Assembly (NCBI GenBank): GCA_902783065.1
Contig: CACZPV010000079.1
Span: 1 to 26,795 of the forward strand
Length of the DNA: 26,795 bases
From: an uncultured Ruminococcus sp.
Lineage (GTDB): Bacteria; Bacillota; Clostridia; Oscillospirales; Acutalibacteraceae
Direction of reading: 5' to 3'
Every line of letters begins with the position of its first letter. Position 1 is the first letter of the stretch. The notes beneath the pieces were generated by a model. That model made no database searches. It was not told the DNA's origin and saw only the letters and a program-made list of their open reading frames with translations. Below are positions 17,391-24,758 of the stretch, piece after piece. A program made the position numbers and the translations under genes.

Positions 17391-19423
17391 TGGATTTTCA
17401 AAGAACGAACAGAACACTTCGATCGCTCGAAAAAAAGAATACGCTTACCTTAGAAGATACACTTGGCGTAATCAACGATGTTTTTGCTGATGTACAGGGT
17501 ATTGCCGGATGTTCTCCTGATAAGTTGGAACTGGGAGAACTCAGGGCAGCACTGACAGGTTTGTCTGCTGTGGGACGTGTTTTGCTGCAAATCAATAAAA
17601 CAAAGGCAGATGAAATCGGAACTGCGGCAGACAGAAAAAAGCGGTTGGATAAGATTTATGGAGAGATTGAAAATGTTTCCCGCGAGATTGACGAGGGAAG
17701 CGATGTGATTGAAAAGCTGTCATCAGAACAAAGAGAGTTGGAAAACAGGAAACTGATATTGGAAGAAAGCAACAGGGAAGCTGCATCGCTGGAAGAAAAA
17801 TGCCGCCAGTTGAAAGAAGAAACCGATAAGATCAGTACAGCTGATATGGATGAACTTAACGAAAAAATATCCGGTCAGCAAAAACAGCTGAATGAAGCGA
17901 AAGAAAGATTCAATGACACTTATAATGAATATATACGGAGACAGGATATATTTCAAAGACTTGAAAATGATATCAGTACAAAAAAATCAGAAGCTGATAC
18001 ACTTGCACAGCAGATAAGTAATGCAGAAGAAAAGATTGCCGGATATGAAAAACAGTGCAGAGAATCAGAAGAAAAACTCAGTGAACTTTCTGAAAATGAA
18101 AGCGAAAATAAGGCAAGGGCTGAGCGGCTTGAGCAGGAATATACAGAAGCTTTGTCACAGAAGGAAGAAATTATGTATTCTGTCTTACCTTCCTTGCAGG
18201 AAAAACTGGAAAATATGAACCGTCAGCTTGCAGAAACTAAAAAGCAGTCGGAAGAACTTTCTGATGTGCTGAAGAAAAAAGAAAATGAACTGAATTTGCA
18301 GACAGATGAATTGGAAGAAAAAGCTATGAAAATTCGTAATTTTTCTTCCGAATTTGAAGCGGAAATCGAAAAGAAAAAAACTGAATGTGAAATGTTAGAG
18401 TCGGAAAATAAAAAACTGCAGTCGGATAAAGAAAAGATGGACAGTGATATACAGAAGATAAAGCAACAGCAGGAGAAACTTTGTGCAGAAATTCGTTCAC
18501 TTAAAGCAGAACTGAAAGCAAATGAAGATCTTGCTGAATCACACAGAGATGAAATTGCAAGATACAGGGATATAACAATTCCGGCAGCTGTTATTGCACT
18601 CAAAAAACGTGAAGATGCCTTGGATGAATATGCTGCCAGAAGCGGTGAACTTAAAATGCAGACTGCACAAAAAGAGGATGAACTAAATACACTGAAAAAT
18701 AAGATAGAAAGCCAGAATAGTGAACTGGAAGTTTTTACTAAACAATATGATACTCTTAATTCTGAAATCAATATGAACAGTCAGCGCCTGGAAGAAATAC
18801 AGGAACAGATTGGCAGTCTTGATAATGAGCGTCAGAAAATGATGGCAGAGATCAGCAGCAAAGAGGAACAACTTGGCATGTCTGATATTGATTCTCTCAA
18901 AAATAAGCTTGACGAAGTGTGTAAAGCACTGGATGAAGCAAATGCAGCAAAGATAAATCTGACAGAGGAAATCAATCAAAAAAATGCTGAAATAGCAGAA
19001 ATTACAGAAAAATGTGGTAATATGCAAAATGAAATTCGGGAACTTGCGGCTGATGCTAATAATGAAACCGAAAAACTGACAGAACTTGAGGAAAACCGTA
19101 AACAAATTACAGAGGAAAGGCAGCGTGTAAGAAAGCAGCATGAAGAATTGACAGAGATTCTCCGAAGTCTTAATTCTCCTGAAAGTGAAGCAAATCTGAG
19201 AATTTGCGAAGCTGAAATCGATGTAATGCAGGATGCAGTAGATAAGCTTTTTCCTGATGTACCATTGAGTACACTTACGCTGTTTGAGCGCAGAGATGAA
19301 ACAGAAAAAAAGAATCGGTATTTTAAAGAGGAAATTGTCAGAATAAGGCAGCTTCTTGAAAATTATCAATCACAGTACAAGATACTGATTAATGCACTCG
19401 AAAGGAGCAGCGGAGCACTATGA
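17390..19423 (+). CDS. Long coiled-coil protein
   Basis: A 677-aa protein, nearly all Glu/Lys/Gln-rich heptad coiled coil from about residue 75 to 600. A short globular N-terminus (LEDTLGVINDVFADVQGIAG) and a helical C-terminus (AEIDVMQDAVDKLFPDVPLS) flank it. It has no ATPase head, so it is not SMC, and no membrane segment or signal peptide. It could be a tether or scaffold. AGAGGTGA sits just before the ATG, which overlaps the Hsp70-like stop. Its own stop overlaps the next start as ATGA, so the three genes form one translationally coupled set. Confidence 0.85.
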   Translation: MDFQRTNRTLRSLEKKNTLTLEDTLGVINDVFADVQGIAGCSPDKLELGELRAALTGLSAVGRVLLQINKTKADEIGTAADRKKRLDKIYGEIENVSREIDEGSDVIEKLSSEQRELENRKLILEESNREAASLEEKCRQLKEETDKISTADMDELNEKISGQQKQLNEAKERFNDTYNEYIRRQDIFQRLENDISTKKSEADTLAQQISNAEEKIAGYEKQCRESEEKLSELSENESENKARAERLEQEYTEALSQKEEIMYSVLPSLQEKLENMNRQLAETKKQSEELSDVLKKKENELNLQTDELEEKAMKIRNFSSEFEAEIEKKKTECEMLESENKKLQSDKEKMDSDIQKIKQQQEKLCAEIRSLKAELKANEDLAESHRDEIARYRDITIPAAVIALKKREDALDEYAARSGELKMQTAQKEDELNTLKNKIESQNSELEVFTKQYDTLNSEINMNSQRLEEIQEQIGSLDNERQKMMAEISSKEEQLGMSDIDSLKNKLDEVCKALDEANAAKINLTEEINQKNAEIAEITEKCGNMQNEIRELAADANNETEKLTELEENRKQITEERQRVRKQHEELTEILRSLNSPESEANLRICEAEIDVMQDAVDKLFPDVPLSTLTLFERRDETEKKNRYFKEEIVRIRQLLENYQSQYKILINALERSSGAL

Positions 19424-19908
19424 TATGCAGATTTTGTAAAAGTGAAATGGAAGACGGAGAAATCCGATGCGGTTTTTGCGGTTTTACCCATATTAACTTT
19501 ACCGAAGAAGACAGTATGGGTGCAATGGATAGAATGCTGGAAAGCTATAAAAATAAAAAACTCGGTGGAATTAAAATAGAGCTTATCAGCTACCATTATA
19601 CTGTAGAGAATGGAAAAATTACGGAAAATGGAGAAAACATTATTCTGCTTGCCGATGCAGCAGAGCTTTCTGAGGATAAAATCAAGTGGAATGATGCGGG
19701 TTTTTACGGACCGGACAGCGAGAAACAGATATTTCTTACTATAAGAACAGGACAGGAAGAAAAAATAAATCACAGTCTGGAAATTAAGATTCCTGTCAGC
19801 GAAGAACTGAAAATCGGGGTAGTAATGGTTCCTGGACTGAAAGCAAAAATTGCAGCCGGCAATCCGGATGATTATGTCCTTTCCGATGAATTTTCGGTTT
19901 TAGACTAA
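19420..19908 (+). CDS. Small zinc-ribbon protein
   Basis: A 162-aa protein opening with MICRFCKSEMEDGEIRCGFC, a zinc ribbon with Cys3, Cys6, Cys17 and Cys20. The rest alternates short beta strands (KIELISYHYTVENGKITENG) and may form a small beta sandwich. No family is recognised. Zinc ribbons of this type also occur in the first gene of this block and in the PASTA protein, suggesting a common sort of interaction module. Translation is coupled to the coiled-coil gene by an ATGA overlap, with AAAGGAG about 12 bases before the start. Confidence 0.75.
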   Translation: MICRFCKSEMEDGEIRCGFCGFTHINFTEEDSMGAMDRMLESYKNKKLGGIKIELISYHYTVENGKITENGENIILLADAAELSEDKIKWNDAGFYGPDSEKQIFLTIRTGQEEKINHSLEIKIPVSEELKIGVVMVPGLKAKIAAGNPDDYVLSDEFSVLD

Positions 19909-20091
19909 AACATATTTTTAGTTATTTGCAGTGACTGATTCAACATTTGACTTGAATTACTGAAAAGTCTGAATCACGGATATTAAGCATGAATATCATA
20001 AACAGAGCGATGCATAGAAGCTTACCTCAATGCCGTGTAAGGCAATGACTTAAAACCTGAATAAAACTCCTGATAAATAGTATTAATCCTA

Positions 20092-20119
20092 TTGAATTTT
20101 TTGATAAATTTTGTATAAT
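20092..20119 (+). promoter_or_regulatory. Promoter of accessory block 2
   Basis: -35 TTGAAT at 20092-20097, 16-base spacer, perfect -10 TATAAT at 20114-20119. The -10 lies in TTGTATAATAGAA, identical to that of block 1. The 180 bases before it (19909-20091) hold no gene. They contain a small TGCC-GTGTAA-GGCA hairpin near 20031-20045. The likely RNA start is near 20126, giving a 55-base leader. Confidence 0.75.
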
Positions 20120-20180
20120 AGAAGTAGCGGCGCTTTGTACAGCGATCCGGAAGTTAACAGTTTAAACGGAGGGTAAGTAA

Positions 20181-21374
20181 ATGGCGTTTTTATTTGGAAA
20201 AAAGAAAAAAGAAAACGAAGAACAGGCTTCTCAGATGCCTGTTGTAAGGGAAGATCCTAAAAAACAATTGGATATAACAAGACAGAATATGGTAAAAATG
20301 CTTTCAGCATTGGATACGATCAGTATAAATAAAATAAGGGCAAGTGTTTCAGAAGAAATTTTGTCGAATGCTGAATTATCGGAGTTTGACAGGGATCTGA
20401 AAACAGTTAAGGCAGTAATCGGAAAACAGACATCTTCACAGCTGATGCTGGCTGAAAGTGACGCAATTGATCAGGAACTGCTGTTTTTTGCGGAACATAT
20501 CGAAGATGAAATGTGTCAGGGACATTTCCTTGTTTCAGAAACCTATATGAAGGCAATCAAATTTGGAATTTCAAAAGGCCATGAGGCAATAAAGGAATCT
20601 GATATAGAAAATAAAGATGATATTCTGAATCAGCGTCTGGAAATTATTAAACATTATAAACTGATCGCAGAATTGAACAGGAAGATTGCCGCTTATCAGG
20701 ATAGTATGGTAAAGCTTAATGAAAAACTGGCAAAATTACAGTCGGATTACTCAGAAGCTAAAAGTATTGCGAAAGAAGAAAGTATCAGGCGCAAGGATAT
20801 GTATGATAAAATTATTCGTATGAGTCCTGCAGAGGTTGCTACGGCTACACCGGAAATACAGAATTTTGCGGCAATATTTTCAACTGTTAACGAACTGAAA
20901 AGCCAGATAAATGGTGTCAAAACCAGTATTTCCGGAATGAATTCCAACGTTCAGGAAATTAAGAGGGCTATCGGAAATACAGAAAATGCACTGCTTTCAA
21001 TCAATAGTATTACTACTGAAAAAGAACGCGAAGAAATAGAGAGGGTTAACAGACAATATATAGAAAATATGAAAAGTCTTCAGGATCAGGTATTTGAATT
21101 TGAAGATTTGTTTTCTGAACTGGATGCGTCCATTGACGCAATTAATTCAGACCCTCGCATCATCAGGAAAATGCTTAAGGATATGACAAGCTACAGAAAC
21201 ATTGTTCATCAGGATGAGATTGATCAGAAGGCCGAAGAAGAAGGTATGAAGGCTTATGAGGAATATCTCAGAAAACAACAGGAACAGCTTGATGACGATA
21301 TCAGGGGTATGGAGGAAGATCTCGATAACGATGGTATAAATAACGAACCCGAAAAGCATAAGATCAGCAACTGA
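20181..21374 (+). CDS. Helical filament-like protein, candidate ESCRT-III partner
   Basis: A 397-aa, almost wholly helical protein. It opens MAFLFGKKKK, a short hydrophobic and aromatic stretch followed by lysines, like the membrane-touching N-termini of ESCRT-III proteins. Long helices run at about 125-225 (ELNRKIAAYQDSMVKLNEKL) and 235-330. The tail is acidic and contains YEEYLR at 359-364, nearly the same as FDDYLR at the end of the next protein. I could not see a clear ESCRT-III core in it; membership is inferred from context, termini and tail motif. GGAGGG 7 bases before the ATG predicts strong translation. It is separated from the next gene by 16 bases. A generic coiled-coil protein is the main alternative. 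Confidence 0.6.
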   Translation: MAFLFGKKKKENEEQASQMPVVREDPKKQLDITRQNMVKMLSALDTISINKIRASVSEEILSNAELSEFDRDLKTVKAVIGKQTSSQLMLAESDAIDQELLFFAEHIEDEMCQGHFLVSETYMKAIKFGISKGHEAIKESDIENKDDILNQRLEIIKHYKLIAELNRKIAAYQDSMVKLNEKLAKLQSDYSEAKSIAKEESIRRKDMYDKIIRMSPAEVATATPEIQNFAAIFSTVNELKSQINGVKTSISGMNSNVQEIKRAIGNTENALLSINSITTEKEREEIERVNRQYIENMKSLQDQVFEFEDLFSELDASIDAINSDPRIIRKMLKDMTSYRNIVHQDEIDQKAEEEGMKAYEEYLRKQQEQLDDDIRGMEEDLDNDGINNEPEKHKISN

Positions 21375-21390
21375 CAAGGAGGTAACAGTC

Positions 21391-22203
21391 ATGGCATTTG
21401 GTATTTTTAAAAGTAAGGCTGAAAGAGAACAGGAAAAGCTTGATAAGGAAATTGCTAAAACAGAAAGATATCTGAGTGATGACAAGAAAATGAGTGATAT
21501 CAATAAAAAACGTAAAGAACTGGATAAGAAAAAGGCAAGACGTGACGATAGTAATTTCAGGGATAAAGTTTTTGAAACTAATGTTAAATTGAATAAGCTG
21601 GAAGAAAAGTTTGTTATGAAAATCGTGACGGAATCGAATGCTGTAAAGTATGAACGTGAAAGAAATCAGAGTACCAAAAAGTCCGAAAAAAGATTGAAAA
21701 ATGCGTATCTTTCACTTGTTATGGTTAAACATGCAAAGAAAAGATTGATTGAAATAGAAAATGAAAGAGATTGGAATCTTGCAATGAGAGATATGAGCGG
21801 AGCAATAAAAACAATGAATGCGATTTCTGTTGGTTCACAGAATGTACAAAAGATGCTGTTCCGTGCAAGAGTACAGAAGATGGGTTGGATGGAAGATAAT
21901 GAATCAAGCGGTTGGTTCAACGAACAGACAGAGGAAAAAGTTTCTAATGAAGAAGTTCAGAAGGTGATGAATAGCGATCCTGTTGATCTGATGGTGGCAG
22001 ATGATATCTATGATACACTTCTGGATGATCCTACTACTTCCATGATCAATGATTATGCTGAAAGAAGTATTGGTGTTGATGCTGATTTTGATGAAATGTC
22101 AGATATGTCGAAAAAGACAGAGCAGACCATGGACACAGAAACGGATATGGCTATTTCTGATGAGGAATTTGATGATTACCTCAGAGATTGGGGAAAAGTA
22201 TAA
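21391..22203 (+). CDS. ESCRT-III-like (CHMP1/CHMP2-like) protein
   Basis: A 270-aa protein laid out like ESCRT-III: a short membrane-anchor-like start (MAFGIFKSK), a strongly basic helical half (about 10-130), a core helix and a strongly acidic tail (about 165-270). MSGAIKTMNA at 135-144 resembles the MAGVVKSMDA/LKTMN region of human CHMP1B, and VQKMLFRARVQKMGWMED resembles IQKIMMEFERQAEIMDM of CHMP2A (both recalled, not aligned by software). The extreme C-terminus DEEFDDYLRDWGKV fits the spacing of the MIM1 signature (acidic-xx-L-xx-R-L-xx-L) that binds Vps4, with Phe, Tyr and Trp substitutions. AAGGAGG at 21376-21382 suggests high expression. PspA/Vipp1 proteins are the known bacterial relatives, but they lack this acidic MIM-like tail. 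Confidence 0.65.
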   Translation: MAFGIFKSKAEREQEKLDKEIAKTERYLSDDKKMSDINKKRKELDKKKARRDDSNFRDKVFETNVKLNKLEEKFVMKIVTESNAVKYERERNQSTKKSEKRLKNAYLSLVMVKHAKKRLIEIENERDWNLAMRDMSGAIKTMNAISVGSQNVQKMLFRARVQKMGWMEDNESSGWFNEQTEEKVSNEEVQKVMNSDPVDLMVADDIYDTLLDDPTTSMINDYAERSIGVDADFDEMSDMSKKTEQTMDTETDMAISDEEFDDYLRDWGKV

Positions 22204-22215
22204 ATGAATATTTCA

Positions 22216-22242
22216 TTTCGCCCCGCCGTTGACGGGGCGAAA
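22216..22242 (+). other. Strong stem-loop between filament gene and AAA gene
   Basis: TTTCGCCCCG pairs perfectly with CGGGGCGAAA over 10 bp around a 7-base loop. It starts 12 bases after the stop of the ESCRT-III-like gene. AATAAAACC follows instead of a T-tract, so it is more likely a pause, processing or 3'-end stabilising structure than a full terminator. It would let upstream filament subunits outnumber the ATPase. Confidence 0.6.
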
Positions 22243-22276
22243 ATAAAACCTGATAAAACGAAAGAAGTGATTGAGT

Positions 22277-23548
22277 ATGGAACGTAATTATGCAGTGGCT
22301 GTACAGAAAAGAGAAAATCTGTACAGAGCTTATATTAATAAAGCACAGCTTGTACTTCAAAGCAGCGGTGGTAAGCATACGGCAGAGGAATGTCAGTATC
22401 TTCAGAGAGCAGCTGAACTGCAAAGCGAAATGGCAGATATGACAATCGGAGAAGAAAGAAATCATCATTTGAGGGAAAAGGAAACAATCAGCGCTAAAAT
22501 CCTTTCGGTTCTTAAAGAAATTGATCCTCAAAAGGCATTGGAATTTGAACAGGGTAAAACTGGTGAAAAGAAAACATCACAGACAACAGGTAAAGGCGGC
22601 GGTGACAGCGATAAGGAAAAGCTGGATGCTATGGCAAAATCATGGTATAAGGAAGCGCCGAATCATTCTTTTGCACAGGTTTCCGGTATGGCGGAACTGA
22701 AAGCAAAATTGGCTGACTGTGTTACCAATTCAAACTGTGAAGCGTTGCTTGATTTCCTGAAAATACCAAGATTAAACACCTACTTTTTCGTAGGGCCTCC
22801 CGGATGCGGTAAAACCTATATTATTGAAGCATTTGCTAATGAACTTGTTAATATGAAGGATAAGGATTATAAATTTCTTTCACTGGTTGGTTCGGATATT
22901 ATCAGCCGTTATGTTGGTGATGCGGAAAAAATTGTTACAAGAATGTTTGAGGAAGCAGAAAACTGTGCTCCCTGTATTGTGTTTATCGATGAAATTGACG
23001 GTGTATGCCGTAACCGTTCACAGAAATCTATGCCGGAATACGCAGCCTCTATTACAACATCCTTCCTGACAGGTTATAACAGAATAAAAAATTCCGGAAA
23101 GTCTATTATCTTTATCGGTGCGACTAATTATCCGCAGCGTGTAGACTCTGCTATGCTGGACAGAGCTGAGGTAATCCGTGTACCGCTTCCTGACGAAGAA
23201 GCAAGATGCAATGCATTTCGTATGCAGTTTGAAGGAATTGTTTCTTTGGCAGAAGGTATTACTTATGATGATATGGCATCTGTAACTGACGGTTATAATT
23301 ATCGTGATATCGAGCGTGTTACTTCCATTATGAAAAAATCTGTTTTTGAACAGGTAATGCAGCAGGCAGGTAATGAACAGGCTGCTATTGATATGCTGAA
23401 AAATGGCAGCTTTAAATTAAAGAAAAGTGATTTTGAAACTGCTATGGCTGATTTTAAACCGTCTTCAAAGAAGGATATATTGGATGCAATCGATAAGTGG
23501 GAGCGTAATCTTAACAACGACAGTTATCTGATTGACGACGAAGAATAA
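22277..23548 (+). CDS. Vps4-like AAA ATPase with MIT-like N-terminus
   Basis: A 423-aa AAA ATPase of the meiotic clade (Vps4, katanin, spastin). Residues 1-85 form three predicted helices that could be an MIT domain. A flexible Gly/Lys linker follows (about 90-112). The AAA core has Walker A GPPGCGKT (173-180), pore-loop GSDIISRYVGDAEK (Vps4 has SKWMGESEK), Walker B FIDEID (236-241) and sensor-1 GATN (281-284). VDSAMLDRAEVIRVPLPD stands where Vps4 has DSAIRRRFEKRIYIPLPD, with fewer arginine-finger residues. The C-terminus FETAMADFKPSSKKDILDAIDKWERN matches the Vps4 closing helix pattern (FEKAL..xxPSVS..DLxxYEKW). The ATG at 22277 is preferred to a TTG at 22271 because GAAGTGA lies at a better distance. 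The likely role is pulling apart filaments of the two preceding proteins. Confidence 0.82.
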   Translation: MERNYAVAVQKRENLYRAYINKAQLVLQSSGGKHTAEECQYLQRAAELQSEMADMTIGEERNHHLREKETISAKILSVLKEIDPQKALEFEQGKTGEKKTSQTTGKGGGDSDKEKLDAMAKSWYKEAPNHSFAQVSGMAELKAKLADCVTNSNCEALLDFLKIPRLNTYFFVGPPGCGKTYIIEAFANELVNMKDKDYKFLSLVGSDIISRYVGDAEKIVTRMFEEAENCAPCIVFIDEIDGVCRNRSQKSMPEYAASITTSFLTGYNRIKNSGKSIIFIGATNYPQRVDSAMLDRAEVIRVPLPDEEARCNAFRMQFEGIVSLAEGITYDDMASVTDGYNYRDIERVTSIMKKSVFEQVMQQAGNEQAAIDMLKNGSFKLKKSDFETAMADFKPSSKKDILDAIDKWERNLNNDSYLIDDEE

Positions 23549-23561
23549 GCGGAGGCTATTA

Positions 23562-24566
23562 ATGTCAGCAGAAGTTTTGGAAAAATATAAACAAAAAATT
23601 CCTAAGGACGACAACGAACATTACATCAGCCGTAAACGATACGAAACAATGCTTGTGGGCTGCCTGCCTTTTGAGGATCAGGAACTTTATTTTAAAACGT
23701 TGTCTTCAAAAAGTGCCATGATTCTGACAGGAAAAAAAGGCTGCGGCAAAAGAACTTTGGAAGAAGCGTTTCTGGAAGAATACGGAGAAATGTTTCCGGC
23801 TTTGCTGCGTTTTCCGTTTTGTCAGCTTGCCGAAGAAGGAGAAGAAACACTGGAAGCGGAACTGAAAGATTTTTTCTCGGCTTTGGCGAACAAAGAGGCA
23901 GAAGATGACGAAGCAGCATACATGGTTTCTCTTGGTGAAATCAATGCTGTAGATACTATGCCTAAGGTATGCAGCATGCTTGCACATGGATTGGAAAATA
24001 CCATTAAAAACGGAAAAAACATATGTATTATAACGGCTGTTTATGATGGAGAAGTCAGGAATCTGCCGAAAAGCATCCGGAAATCGGTGCTGGTATGCAG
24101 GGTTGATCCGCCTTCGCTGGAAGAACGTCTGCAGTTTTTTGAATCCTCGCTCAATTCTCTGCTTGGCTTTGTTAATGATGTGACGGGTATTGATTTCATG
24201 GCAGAGTATACAGAAGGTTTTACTTTTGATGACCTTAATGATCTCATACGTAATCTTCATGCTTTCTTAAAAGCAAAGTTTGTTACTGATGTTGCTGAAA
24301 CAAGCGGCGGAGAGATCGGGGAAGTGGAAATGGCGGATATTGGAATTGATAAGGTTAATCTGGAAAAGGACGATTTTATTTATCTTGCCGATAATTATAA
24401 AGTAGAAAAGCCGCAGCCTGCCGGAGCATTTGATATGAGTGCTCTTACGGAGGTTCTTTCTAATCTCACGCTTAATCTGGCTTCAGGTGCAGAAGAAAAG
24501 AAACCGGAGGAGAATTCACCATTTGCCCTTCTGGATGACGATGATGATCCGGACAACATTTTTTGA
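23562..24566 (+). CDS. Degenerate AAA-like partner of the Vps4-like ATPase
   Basis: A 334-aa protein. ILTGKKGCGKRTLEEAF contains a Walker A-like loop at 57-64 (GKKGCGKR). The Walker B strand has no DE pair (YMVSLGEINAVD), while ICIITAVYDGEV could be the sensor-1 strand and PPSLEERLQFFESSL the start of the lid. It may bind nucleotide without hydrolysing it. The C-terminus is acidic and ends LLDDDDDPDNIF. It follows the AAA gene by 13 bases with GCGGAGG 6 bases before the ATG, so the two are probably made together and may form a mixed ring or an adaptor. An upstream in-frame ATG at 23532 overlaps the AAA gene and lacks a ribosome site. Confidence 0.7.
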   Translation: MSAEVLEKYKQKIPKDDNEHYISRKRYETMLVGCLPFEDQELYFKTLSSKSAMILTGKKGCGKRTLEEAFLEEYGEMFPALLRFPFCQLAEEGEETLEAELKDFFSALANKEAEDDEAAYMVSLGEINAVDTMPKVCSMLAHGLENTIKNGKNICIITAVYDGEVRNLPKSIRKSVLVCRVDPPSLEERLQFFESSLNSLLGFVNDVTGIDFMAEYTEGFTFDDLNDLIRNLHAFLKAKFVTDVAETSGGEIGEVEMADIGIDKVNLEKDDFIYLADNYKVEKPQPAGAFDMSALTEVLSNLTLNLASGAEEKKPEENSPFALLDDDDDPDNIF

Positions 24567-24624
24567 TTATGGAAATGCTTTTTGATTCATAACTTTCAAT
24601 AGCAGATATATTTGGGCTGCCGCC

Positions 24625-24668
24625 ATTACTCCCAGTTCCAGATTTGGGATGGGAGTAATCTTTCTGTG
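24625..24668 (+). terminator. Terminator-like hairpin after block 2
   Basis: ATTACTCCCA (24625-24634) pairs perfectly with TGGGAGTAAT (24650-24659). An inner TTCCA/TGGGA stem extends it to about 15 bp. Only CTTTCTG follows, a weak T-tract, so termination may be partial. Confidence 0.65.
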
Positions 24669-24691
24669 CCCGATGTTTGTATGATGATCTA

Positions 24692-24720
24692 TTGAAGAAT
24701 GGAATCAGGTTGTGTAAAAT
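24692..24720 (+). promoter_or_regulatory. Promoter of the PASTA protein gene
   Basis: -35 TTGAAG at 24692-24697, 17-base spacer, -10 TAAAAT at 24715-24720. It gives a leader of about 30 bases. Weaker than the block 1 and block 2 promoters and without their shared 13-mer. Confidence 0.6.
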
Positions 24721-24758
24721 AATAGTAAAGAAATATAGCGGATAACAGTGGTGATGAT

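Noticed and set aside
18223..18771. 182-codon serine-rich minus-strand frame
   Set aside because: Antisense artefact of Glu-rich coiled-coil codons.
18683..19369. 228-codon open frame on the minus strand
   Set aside because: It is antisense to the coiled-coil gene, whose A-rich Glu/Lys codons read as Phe/Ile/Ser on the other strand. No ribosome site and no protein-like pattern.
19909..20180. Possible small gene in the gap between blocks 1 and 2
   Set aside because: Stops in all frames, no start with a ribosome site; the gap holds only a small hairpin and the block 2 promoter.
20181..22203. Assignment of the two helical proteins to PspA/Vipp1
   Set aside because: Neither shows the length nor the usual PspA N-terminal pattern, and both carry acidic tails with a docking-like motif beside a Vps4-like ATPase.
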